In this document: positions 1-10,552 of the stretch, piece after piece
Position numbering within the stretch: the stretch's first letter is position 1
How the letters are laid out: each line of letters opens with the position of its first letter
DNA from: Xestospongia bergquistia
Lineage: Eukaryota; Porifera; Demospongiae; Haplosclerida; Petrosiidae
Length of the DNA: 64,000 nucleotides
NCBI GenBank assembly: GCA_963965975.1
Contig: OZ014415.1
Coordinates: forward strand, 1,555,001-1,619,000
Direction: 5' to 3'
Notes under the pieces: generated by a model
The model's database searches: none
What the model was told of the DNA's origin: nothing
The model's input: the letters and a program-made list of their open reading frames with translations, nothing else
Position numbers and translations under genes: made by a program

Positions 1-2000
1 GAACATAGTTCTTGTTTTGTTATCTCATTCAATGCTTCACTATGAATATAATATTATAAATCTGTCTCTTAGTATTGGTAAACTCACTTAACACTTGTTT
101 CTACATTACTATAATTTGGACTGGTTGTCATAGCAATATCTTCATTAGTTATCTCATACAATGCTTCACTATAAACATGATATTATAAATATGTCTCCTA
201 GTATTGGTAACTCACTTAACACTTGTTTCTACATTACTATAATTTGGAATGGTTTTCATAGCAATATCTTCTTTAGTTATCTCATACAATGCTTCACTAT
301 AAACATGATATTATAAATGTTTCTACTAGTATTGATAAACTCACTGAATACTAGTTTCTACAGCTCTATAATCTGGACTGGTTGTCACAACGATATCTCT
401 ATGTGTTGTTTTCATACTACATAAAACAAATCATTATAATAATCAATAAAGTTACTTTATCTAATAACATATATACCTCAATAACTGTATCTTACTTATT
501 ATATAGTCTTATTACAATCAGTAATAGTATTATAATAATAATACCAGCAATAACTAATAGTACTAGTAATAGTAATGATGCAATAACAGTTAGTCCACTA
601 GTAGAAGATTGACACTCTGTATTAGTGGTGATCATAGGACAAGACCCTTCATAAGATGTTGTACTAATAACAGTAACTGTTACTGTACTTGGATGTACAG
701 TGGTGTTAGCTATAGGATCAAGTGGTCAGGATGATCTGGAATAGATTATTATCTCACATAATGTCACATTAGCCATGTTACTGTGATCACTAGGTAGTAC
801 TGCACTACTCTCATTGCCATATGATACTACAAAGAAAATATATGAATTACCCAAATTTAGTCCTGATGTTATATTCAACATTGTGTTAGTAGTATTTCCT
901 GCACTCATAACAGAACTACCATAATTACTGAGTTGATAGAACACCTCATAACCTGCTACTCCTGACACAGATGACCAGGAGAGTTGTATATGAGTCAGAT
1001 CTGTGTTCAGTCTTATAGCAATCAGATCAGTAGGAGTACCAGCAACTGTAATAGAGACAAAATATGTATACTATTCTACTCATGTGATTTCTAACTGGTT
1101 ATAGGCTGTGATGTACTACTACTATTTGTAGCAGATGGACTACTATGTTTAGGACCATCTTCTTTCACTCTGGCATTGGAGACAGTGCACTGGTAAGTAC
1201 CACCTTGTCTCATCCTCACTGTCAATGTCACCTGTGTAATAGATCCTGTTCCATTCACTACCACACGAGACAGGTCACCACTAGCAATGATGAATGAATT
1301 ATTTCCATCTGTACAATTGACATCAGTGGGAGGTCCATCAGAGACATTGAATGCGAGAGTGAAAACTGGAGGGTTAGCATCTCTTGTGGAGATAAGAGAG
1401 AACTGCATGGAGGGGTCTGCATCAGGACCATCTATATAGGAGTGAGATATATCATCACTTTATTACTATATGAGCCCAGTCACTAACCATTGTCGTTGTA
1501 TGTGTCATTTGTATATATTCCTACCACTAGTGTTTGATTCACTCCATTCTCATCAGGAATGATACAAATGTACAAACCTTCATAACCTAATAGTCCAACC
1601 AGTGCAATTTGACCTGTAAACCTCTTAGAGAATAATGGAGTTGGTGCATCGTTGTTACTACTAACATTTCCAGCAAATAAAGGTACTTGAGTGCCATTAG
1701 GATAATACCACAATCCAATATCAGAACCATTATTAGCACTCTGACACCACAAGGCATTATTAGTACTATCGTTATGCTGATCAATATCATAAATCTGTCC
1801 ATCATGTATCATTGAGAAGTCTGGTATTGTCCTATTCTTGTAGGATAGATACAGTTGTACACCTGTTATTATGAAGTATATATTAATGATCATTCTAACA
1901 ACAACTACTTACCATTACTGGGTCTGTTGGTAGGTTCTTGTCCATCTCCTAGTTGTACTAGTAGTAACATACAACACAATATCTTCATTAATAACTCCAT
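1..2000 (-). CDS. R1: class I Ig-Ig-FN3 receptor, 3' end cut by window edge
   Basis: Putative single-pass surface receptor. Exons, 5' to 3' on the minus strand: signal peptide 1913-2000 (starts MELLMKILCCMLLL), Ig1 1488-1862 (WC...LWYYP...YIC pattern), Ig2 1096-1431 (NC...GTYQC), FN3 758-1045, stalk plus TM 477-709, then tail exons 345-416, 216-296, 88-168 and 1-39. All ectodomain introns are phase 1 and tail introns phase 2. Tail exons two and three each contain EALYEIT and PNYSNVE. The terminal exon (EALNEIT) runs off the window. A 4-bp TAAG insertion at about 491-494 puts a stop in the TM exon if the usual donor (477) is used. A new GTAAGA donor ending the exon at 496 keeps the downstream frame. 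Many N-glycosylation sequons lie in the ectodomain. Domain calls are by motif; function is inferred. Confidence 0.8.
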
Positions 2001-2083
2001 GGTTGTCTTTGACAAAGCTAGTGCTGATGTAATGAACTATTAATAAAAGTGCTATTTTTTACTATTACTATATCAACATTAGT

Positions 2084-2140
2084 GAAGTAAAATAATCAAT
2101 GATAAACTATATACATTACTGTATAGAAGTAGTATAAATT
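2084..2140 (-). promoter_or_regulatory. Conserved block upstream of receptor start codons
   Basis: About 85-140 bp upstream of the R1 start lies a block reading, on the minus strand, TACAGTAATGTATATAGTTT followed by ATCATTGATTATTTTACTTC. Near-identical blocks precede R2 (about 5599-5653), R3 (about 13038-13094), R5 (about 18770-18830), R6 (about 22790-22850) and R7 (about 28684-28740). A diverged form precedes R8 and R9. It may hold the core promoter (TATATA-like), or may simply be recent duplicated flank. Confidence 0.4.
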
Positions 2141-3496
2141 AAAAATAACAAAATGTAGTGATTGAAGACACATAATGATGTCATTGTTAATTACATTCTC
2201 ATGGTATGTGTATGTTTAAAATTTCTCTAAATATATTTAGTACTGATGTAGTCAGTTATTAAGTTATCAGTACAAGTTATTAAGTAGACATAATATAATT
2301 GTATGAGGTTGGAAGTACAAACAGGCATTATTTACAGAAACATACTTGTGATGATGTCATAAATACCAAAAATTGTCTCATTAGTTTAAGACACCTATTA
2401 TAACAAGTATATTAGAGTATCATATAATATATATTATGAAATATAGACCTATTACCTATGACCTCTCTGGAAAATTTATAGTCTTATAAATTCCATATTT
2501 TTAATAATAATTATTTTGTTTAGAATTATTACTCTAATTGGCTTTATTTATTGTTATCATATCTGCTGCTATTAATTGTTATCTAGTAGTGTTACAAACT
2601 CTAGATCAGACCACATCTGAATCTTTGAGATATTTGAAAAGAAGATATATAGACAGAGATTCTAGTTAATAATGAAGCTGATGATTACTATATTTACAAT
2701 ATAGAACTAGTACTAACAAAATGTAAGATATGTAATGATGTTATTATTAATTCTATTCTCTCTGTGCATGTTCTAAATTTCTCTGAATTATCAGAACAAG
2801 TTACTTAATAGACAAAAATATGATTGCAAATAGTTTAAACAAAGTGTCTAGGCAGCTGGTGGAGAAATGCATTACTTAATGTTAAAATGAATATAGTTAT
2901 GTTCCAAGATTTAATGTTTAATGTGTAATATATTACTATGGGAATAGTATTAATTCACATTAAAGTATGACATTCACTACTGACTACCTAAGCAGGGCAT
3001 GGTTTAAAGTGTAAACAGGAACAAAACAGCTGTTTATAGTAACATATTAGTATTGTGATGATGTCATTATATATTGTTAAAATTGTCCTATTAGATTAAG
3101 ATCAGGAGACATCTATTATAATAAAGTGTATCATATATTAAATATTATAAATATATATCTATTACATCTGATCTCTCTATAATCTAATCTAATATTTATA
3201 ATTAGAATATTATGTTTAGAATTATTTCTCCAATAGACTTCATTTATCGCTATTATATCAGCTGCTATTAATTATTATCTAGTAGAGTTACGAACATTAG
3301 ATCAGATCACACCTGATCTTTTGAGATATTTGAAAATAAGATATACATAGGGTCTAGTAAAATATATTCACTAGAACCCTTAGTAGTAATAGCAAATAAA
3401 TAGCAAACAAAGTTATAATGTGAGCAATAATATGATGATATATTATGTAATATAGTGAATATGTGACATGAACTGTTTATGTAACACATGGACTTG
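2141..3496. other. Intergenic spacer between R1 and R2
   Basis: AT-rich with no credible coding exon. Stretches are shared with the spacers upstream of R3 (about 13,100-13,960) and downstream of R3, R5 and R7, including the sequence around CACTAGAACCCTTA that follows receptor stop codons. It is therefore duplicated flank. An apparent 60-codon minus frame at 3307-3489 is just this flank. Confidence 0.6.
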
Positions 3497-5521
3497 TTAA
3501 GTACTGGTGCATATTAATTCATCATTGTCTGTTCTTTTGCCATAAGTATGGAATGAGAGTGAACTTAGTTCTTGATCTGTTATCTCATACAATGCTTCAC
3601 TATGAATATGGTATTATAAATCTGTCTCCTAGTATTGGTATAACTCACTGAATACTTGTTTCTACATTTTTACAAGTTGGACTTGTTGTCATAATAATTT
3701 CTTGATCTGTTATCTCATATAATGCTTCACTATGAATATAGTATTATAAATCTGTCTCCTAGTAGTGGTAACTTACTTAATACTTGTTTCTGCATTTTTA
3801 TAAGTTGGATTGGTTGTTATAGTGATATCTTTATGTGTTGTTTTCATACTAAATGAAACAAACCATTTAAATAATCAGTAAAGTTATTTTATCTGGTGAC
3901 ATATACCTCAATAACTGTATCTTATTATATAGTCTTATTACAACCAGTACTAGTATTATAATAATAATACCAGCAATAACTAATAGTACTACTACTAATA
4001 TTGATGATACAGTAACAGTTAGTCCACTAGTAGAAGAATGACACTCTGTATTAGTGGTTGTCATAGTGATAATAGGATAAGATCCTTCATAAGATGTAGT
4101 AATAATAATAACTGTTACTGTACTTGGATGTATAATGGTATTAGCTGTGGTACTATGATCACTGGGTAGTATTGTATTGTCCTTACTGCCATATGATGTT
4201 ACAAAGAAATTATATCTACAGTATGATACTATGAAAAAAATTATGTAAGGGTAGATTTATCATAATATTAACTAACTTCATTAAGTACTCAGCTAATGAC
4301 AAAGTGGTGCTATGATTACTAGGTAGTATTGTACTATTCTCACTGCCATATGATACTACAAAGAAATTATATGTGTTACCATAACTCAATCCTGAAGTTA
4401 TATTCAACATTGTGTTAGTAGTAGTTCCTGCACTCATAACAGAATTACTATCATTACTGATTTGATAGAACACCTCATAGCCAGCTATTCCTGACACAGA
4501 TGACCAGGAGAGTTGTACATGAGCCAGACTTGTATTCAGTCTTGTAGCAGTCAGACCAGTAGGAGCAACAGCAACTATAACAGAAAGATAATATTTATAC
4601 TATTCTACTCAATGATTACCTGTTATATTCTGTGATGTACTAGTACTATTTATAGCAGTGACACTACCAATAGTACTATTAGCTACTCTGGCATTGGAAA
4701 CAGTACACTGGTAAATACCAGCTTGTCTCATCCTCACCGTCACTGTCACCTGTGTAACAAATCCTGGTCCATCAACCACTACACGAGATAGATCATCACT
4801 AGCAATGGTAAATGGGTTACTTCCATCTGTACAAATGACATCAGTGGGAGGTCCATCAGAGACATTAAATATGAGAGTGAAGATTGGAGGGTTAGCATCT
4901 CTTGTGGAGATGAGTGAGAACTGCATGGAGGAGTCTGCATCAGGACCATCTGTTTAAGAGTGAGATATATCATCACTTTATTACTACATGAACTCAGTCA
5001 CTAACCGTTGCTATTGTAAGCAGAATTTCCGTATGCTCCTACTACTAGTGTTTGATTCACTCCATTCTCATCAGGAATGATACAGGTGTACAGACCTTCA
5101 TAACCTGATAACCTTGCTTTTCTAGCTAGTGCAATTTGGCCTTTTAACCTCTTAGAAAATACTGGAGTTGGTGCAGAATTATTGTCAAAGTTTCCAGCAA
5201 ATAAAGGTACTTGAGTACCATTAGGATAATACCATAGTCCAATATCAGAACTATTATTAGCACTCTGACACCACAAGGCATCAATAGTACTATCATTATT
5301 CACATCAATATCATGAAACTGATTGCCATATATCATTGAGAAGTCAGGTATTGTGCTATTCTCATAGGGTAGATACAGTTGTACACCTGTTATTATGAAG
5401 TATATATTAGCAATCATTGTAACAAATACTACTTACCATTACTAGGTCTGTTGGTAGGTTCTTGTCCATCTCCTAGTTGTACTAGTAGTAACATATAACA
5501 CAATATCTTTATTAACTCCAT
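3497..5521 (-). CDS. R2: class I Ig-Ig-FN3 receptor with short tyrosine tail
   Basis: Exons: signal peptide 5437-5521 (MELIKILCYMLLL; two further in-frame ATGs up to 5527), Ig1 5006-5386, Ig2 4620-4949, FN3 about 4293-4574, stalk plus TM 3907-4144, tail exons 3777-3848, 3649-3729 and terminal 3497-3599, which ends GKRTDNDELICTST. The tail carries TNPTYKN (an NPxY form) and EALYEIT twice; the second tyrosine of exon two has become cysteine (SPTCKN). The expected FN3 donor at 4292-4291 reads CT instead of GT. Between FN3 and TM lies a duplicated piece of FN3 (about 4140-4215, encoding SYGSKDNTILPSDHS). The FN3-to-TM junction is therefore uncertain and the gene may be mis-spliced or decaying. 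The rest is intact and in frame. Confidence 0.7.
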
Positions 5522-5758
5522 CATCATCTTTGACAGAGTTAGTGATGATGTCAAGAACTATTAATAGAAATGAATTATTATTATATCAACGCTTTTAAAG
5601 TAAAATAATCAATGATAAACTATATACATTACTGTATAGAAGTAGTATAAATTAAAATTGCAAACTATAGTGATTGAGATATTTAATGATGTCATTGAAA
5701 TGTCCTCAAAATGTATTTAATACTGGTATAGTCAATTACTAGTATTAAAATGTAGCCT

Positions 5759-5987
5759 GATTTGGAATGAGGGACCACTTCTATCAAATATTTGTGACTT
5801 GTTTTGTGAAAAGGGACCACTGTTAAAATATCTCAAAAAACAGTTTTGTATACATTCAGTTACCATGAATAGTTGTGTATATATATATAGTGACATTATG
5901 TATACAAGAGTTTTTGAGCTGTTTTAACAGTAGTTTTCACAAACAGGTCACGAGTGCTTTGATAAAAGATGTCCCTTATTGTAAATC
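5759..5987. mobile_element. Foldback MITE-like element, copy 1
   Basis: About 229 bp with long imperfect inverted arms. The left arm (GGGACCACTT..TATCAAA..GTGACTTG) and the reverse complement of the right arm (GGGACATCTTTTATCAAAG..CGTGACCTG) match over about 80 bp. No coding capacity is seen. Related copies lie at about 18,961-19,188, 22,981-23,210, 28,872-29,093 and, truncated, 36,796-36,925. Four copies lie about 240-270 bp upstream of a receptor start codon (R2, R5, R6, R7). Confidence 0.6.
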
Positions 5988-6289
5988 AGTCCACATTCAG
6001 TACAAGTTATTAAATTGATATAATATAATTGTATAAAGTTGGAAGTACAAACAAGAATAGCTATTTATAGTAGCATATTTGTAATGACGTCATAAAGTAG
6101 TACCAAATTTATCTCATTAGTTTAAGACACCTATTAAGTATATTATAGTATCATATAATATATATCATAAAATATAGACCTATTACCTGTGACCTCTCTG
6201 GAAATTTAATAGCTTAATGTATTTGTAATTAATATAATAATAATTAAACAGAAAAAATCAATAAATCTATGATTGCTACACAATAACAC

Positions 6290-6535
6290 TGGCTGTTATT
6301 GTACCTGTAGATCCACCTGCTGAGGACTGGATACCACAACCACTATTAGAGGGAGTTGATTGTCATGACTAAGTACATGAGAAATACATTGTAATATGAA
6401 CATAAATGAAGATACCCGTACTTTTTGTTGAAGTAATAGCTGATATGGAAGATGTAAGTAATGTTGCAGGTAATGTTGTTGGTGTTAAAATAATAGGTAA
6501 CATTGTTATTAGTATTTCTGATGATAAAATATTTC
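6290..6535 (-). pseudogene. Receptor class II fragment: alternative TM and stalk exons
   Basis: The minus strand carries the alternative-TM exon start (GGSTGTITASVIV, then a stop) at about 6290-6325 and a stalk exon at about 6410-6535 (frame reading ILITMLPI...TSSISAITSTKST before a GTATCT donor). Both match the class II exons of R7-R9. No TM-completing or tail sequence follows, and the 5' side is joined to unrelated tRNA-synthetase sequence. This is a stranded fragment. Confidence 0.65.
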
Positions 6536-7541
6536 ATCAAATAATTATGTACTGCATTACCTAAATGATACATAGGTAGTCCATTAGCTTTTAATAATAC
6601 CTATATAGTAATATAGGGTGAATTATTAACTGCATATACTAACTTGGTCATCAATTTGATTATTAGTAAAATTTACAGTACCATATACTACATCTTGTAC
6701 AGTAGTCACACCCTCTGTGAGAACCTGGTAGAATAAAGAAATTAACATATATGGTAATTAAGTTTATGGTATTTGTTTAGCTACATTTTTAATTTCATCA
6801 TAAAAAACTTTATTCACTCTTTATCATTACTGCATGAGCTTTCTCAAACACATTACTTTTAATCTGATAACATGGGGTAATCCCATCTGTATTTTTCTCA
6901 TTAACCTGTTGTTGGGACAAATGGCATCATAGTCTGTCATATCCACCACTCCCACTACTGCTCCACCCCCTTGTTTTGATGAATCTAATCTTTTTCCTAC
7001 AGAAACAATGATATGCTGCACTCTTCTGTAAAACAATATTAATAACTAAACTAGTTAATACAAAACAATGTCAATACTTTAATCAATTCTTTAGCATATT
7101 GTTGATAAAGACATGATCTTTGAGACTATAAAGATTAGAATATGATAATTATGACTAATACATTTACTTTTTATCTATCTTTTCCATTTGTCTATCCATC
7201 CATCTATCCATCTGATCATTCTATCTATCAATCCCTTCATCCAACTTGAATGTAAGGTCCAAAAGCTCCACCCATGTTTTATCCTTCATCAAAATGGATA
7301 CCTAACTAATAAAATGCCCTTTGCATGTTTTCAATTGAGTCTGACACTTCTCTATCCTACAAGGAACATGTCACATGATTTGATATCACAGTCATATGAC
7401 TATCATGTGATGTTTCGTACCTTACCTGTGTCTTCATTTACCACTATTGCTTGCAGCAAAGAGATAAGAGCAGTACATAGTCCCCCTAAGTGCAAGTATC
7501 CGGCAGGACTGGGAACAAACTTACTTGAATATCATATCTAA
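6536..7541 (-). pseudogene. Glutamyl-tRNA synthetase fragment (mitochondrial EARS2-like)
   Basis: Collinear pieces on the minus strand match class I GluRS. About 7426-7535 encodes KFVPSPAGYLHLGGLCTAL, the HIGH-motif region (usual form APSPTGxLHxGGLRTAL). About 6830-7036 encodes YDAICP...IQMGLPHVIRLKV, matching the YDxxCR...PxxIRxK region. 6644-6724 encodes TTVQDVVYGTVNF..IDDQ, and about 6540-6600 encodes VLLKANGLPMYHLGNAV, matching the DxVxxKxDGxPTYHLAxVVDD region. Splice sites flank several pieces. The KMSKS half and anticodon-binding domain are absent, and the sequence switches directly into the receptor stalk exon near 6535. The intact enzyme would charge tRNA-Glu; this copy cannot. Confidence 0.7.
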
Positions 7542-7607
7542 TGATAAGTAGGAGATGGATTGTACTTCAGCCACACCCACTTGAAGAGTTGCTAATTTAA
7601 GATTAGC

Positions 7608-7726
7608 TATCCATCCATACATCCAATGCAACCATTCACCCAACCATCTATCCATTCATCCAACCATTTATCCATTCATCCAACCATTTGTCTATTCACC
7701 CAACTATTTATCCATCCATTCATAGG
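7608..7726. repeat. TCCA-type minisatellite
   Basis: Imperfect tandem runs of ATCCATTC / ACCCAACCATTT units. Similar runs occur at about 7186-7245, 9297-9338 and 14,396-14,465. The last forms the junction where R4 meets the duplicated block. Confidence 0.8.
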
Positions 7727-7730
7727 TTTC

Positions 7731-8519
7731 AACTTTGAAGCAGTACAATCTGTTGCTAAATATTTGAAGTAGATGAAAGAAAAGGCTGGTGTAGAAGTAG
7801 TGTCACTAAATTTACCAATCATAACAATTACCACATAAACTCAAAGTTTTAGATCCTAACATAATAATAATATTATATACACATCAATTATGAAAAAGTA
7901 GTGTATCAGCTGAAGTGAAAAATTTTAAAAGAGTCAGATATTGTTATGGAATAATATACTACATCCTCATAAATTACATTTAGTAATGTCAGTATATGAT
8001 ATATAAGGATGCTATTACTTTATATATCTAATGTACTGTAAGATTCATTTGAATGAAAGTGTAATTATCTACAACTAAGGACTCGTCCAATCCAGAATGG
8101 CAACAGGCAAAAACTACTCATCTTTTTAATCTATAATATGTTGCTAAGAAAAGTCATCTGGTAGACCAATGATGTACTGATGAGAGAGAGAGAGGGAGAA
8201 AATTATTTTAGATAATATCTTCTACTAACATGCAATAATTACAGTACAGTACTATAGTGACCTAATATATACTTGAGCATATCAAGTGTCATCATAGTAA
8301 TCATTAACTACTACTGAAACATTGAAACATGAGACATCAGTTCAGCACCATATCAGTATTACTGGCAGTTTTATATTAAAGAACATAAACAACTAGACAT
8401 CAAACAAAGTGACAACAAATATGTGTTAAGTAAAAATTGCTTTGGATTATGGTCATATCTGTTTGGTGATTGTACTTCTCAATAATGCTGAGTCTAAAGA
8501 ACTACAGCAAAGGAGTGAC
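7731..8519. repeat. Duplicated non-coding block, copy 1
   Basis: Starts at CATAGGTTTCAACTTTGAAG and matches about 14,467-15,269 over roughly 790 bp, with scattered substitutions and small indels. No coding frame is conserved between copies. Its last 44 bp (ACTTCTCAATAATGCTGA...) are tandemly doubled at 8475-8562 in this copy only. Origin unknown, perhaps part of a larger transposon-derived repeat. Confidence 0.7.
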
Positions 8520-10552
8520 TTCTCAATAATGCTGATTCTAAAGAACTACAGCAAAGGAGTGATATCAGCAAGAAAAGTACAGAGAAGAAATATGTTCAAT
8601 GAGTATCTTCCTATACCAACCTCAACACACTAAAAACTATAATACAGTAATTACTAATAGGAAAGCAGAATTTGGTCATTTTTTGGCAAAACAAATGATG
8701 TTAAACAACACTTCATATATAGCTAAAAGAAAGACCAAAAACACATAAGAAAGATTCAAAATTATTAAAAGGAGTCATGATGTATTATTGGTTTATACTT
8801 ATGATAAAATTATTTCATCTTGATTTGGAGACTATCATTGTTTTAATTTTATCAATTAATTTGTTTAATTTTATCTTAATTAACTGTCACAAATTCAATA
8901 ATGATTACTATACTAAAGAGCCAGGTCAATATCACAACAAACAGAATATCTGAACATAGCATATTTATTAGATTTGACATATTATAATGAATAAAGATTT
9001 GCAACGTCAGCCTAGTCTTGATATCATGTATCATATTAGGAGTATGAGTGAGTTACAATGCTTAAATCAACTGATACAGGTGTATGTGCACTACTTAGGG
9101 AAGTGATCACTGGATTAACTTTTTAATATACCTATTGCACAATATATATCTTGCCAACTGCAGCTCTAATTTCAGCCACACTTATGAGAGTAGCTGATAA
9201 TTTGCTTTTTTTATTCCAAAAGAAACCGCTTCTAGAGAGATTTGAGGTTGCTTGTAGCTTGTGGTAAGTTATGATGATAATAGAAACTTCTATCTGTTCA
9301 TTCATTCATCCAATGCAACCATCCATCCATTCATTCATAGGTTTCAAAGCAGTAGAATGTATAGGTGATATATTTTGAAATAGATAAACAGACATTAGTG
9401 GCAGTGAAGAAAAGGCTGGTGTTGAATATTAATTTCTATTTTAAATTGTGATATTGATATAAGAAATGGTTTTGTGTGTGATGAATTCTCAATATAATAA
9501 CTTACTTTATAGACATCAATAGTATTATATATATTATATAATAATAGGTATATGTATAAACCTTTAATGAATGAAGGATTATATCTTTCAATGATCAAAG
9601 AACATAACATATAGTCCAAACTAATCTTAGGAGAACCAAATATGCATGTACATGAACATTATAAAGTTGTGTCAAGTTATACATCATGTTTCAGAGGTCT
9701 GTATGCATTGTACTATTCAAACCTGCCAATGAGGAAATATGTAAAAGATATATACCATATTCATTGCAACTATGTCAACACTAATGATGTATGGCATTAA
9801 GAGCAATGTTGTTTTTTAAATGTGAATTGTAATACTGTTATTATTATATTAACTGCAACATTAAACAATACACTTACAATGTATGTATATATATATATAT
9901 ATATTTTATACATACATACATATATATATTATTGCAAAACTGATTAGTTGATTTATACAGGTCACATGTATCAAAAAATTTTTATAACAGGCTGAAAAAA
10001 AACAAAATATTGTTTTAATTGCTAATAGCCCATGGGATTGATAGTTTACCAAATGTTAGAACTAATGAGGATTTTTTATTCTTAGACAAATTATATATTA
10101 TATATTGTATAAACAAAATATGCAATTGATATTACAAACATGACGTAATTATATATTGTTAATATTGTCCCATTAAATATTACATCTGATCTCTCTATAA
10201 TTTAATATAATTATAATGTCATGTTTAGATTTATTTCTCCATTAGACTTCATTTATTGTCATTATATCAGCTGCTATTAATTATTATCTAATAGAGTTAC
10301 AAACACTAGATCAGACCACAGCTGATCTTTTGAAATATTTGAAAACAAAATATACATAGGGTCTAATAAAATATATTCACTAGAACCTTTAACAGTAATA
10401 GCAAATAAATAGTAGACAAAGTTATAATGTGAGCAATAATATGATGATATATTATGTATATAGTGAATATGTGACATGAATTGTTTATATAACACATGGA
10501 CTTGTTAAGTACTGGTGTATATTACTTCATCATTGTCTGTTCTTTTGATGTG
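8520..10552. other. Spacer with dispersed repeats
   Basis: No gene seen. About 8990-9170 recurs in inverted orientation at about 15,385-15,560. About 9400-9720 recurs at about 49,220-49,560 and, inverted, at about 48,090-48,310; all contain a CAGAGGTCTGTATGCATT core or its complement. An (AT)n/TATATG tract lies at 9889-9930. About 10,150-10,550 is the shared 3' flank of the receptor genes. Confidence 0.6.

Noticed and set aside
88..296. Tail motifs as classical ITIM or ITAM
   Set aside because: YEIT lacks I/V/L at +3 and the expected -2 residue, and YSNV has P at -2. They fit YxN or YxxM docking motifs better than ITIM/ITAM.
6827..7036. ASCH-like domain suggested by GGGAVVGVVDMTDY
   Set aside because: The following YDAICP..GLPHVIRLKV and the neighbouring pieces fit glutamyl-tRNA synthetase in the correct order, which explains more of the sequence.
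9880..9930. AT/TATG alternating tract as a possible origin or hairpin
   Set aside because: Simple microsatellite; similar tracts are common across this AT-rich window.
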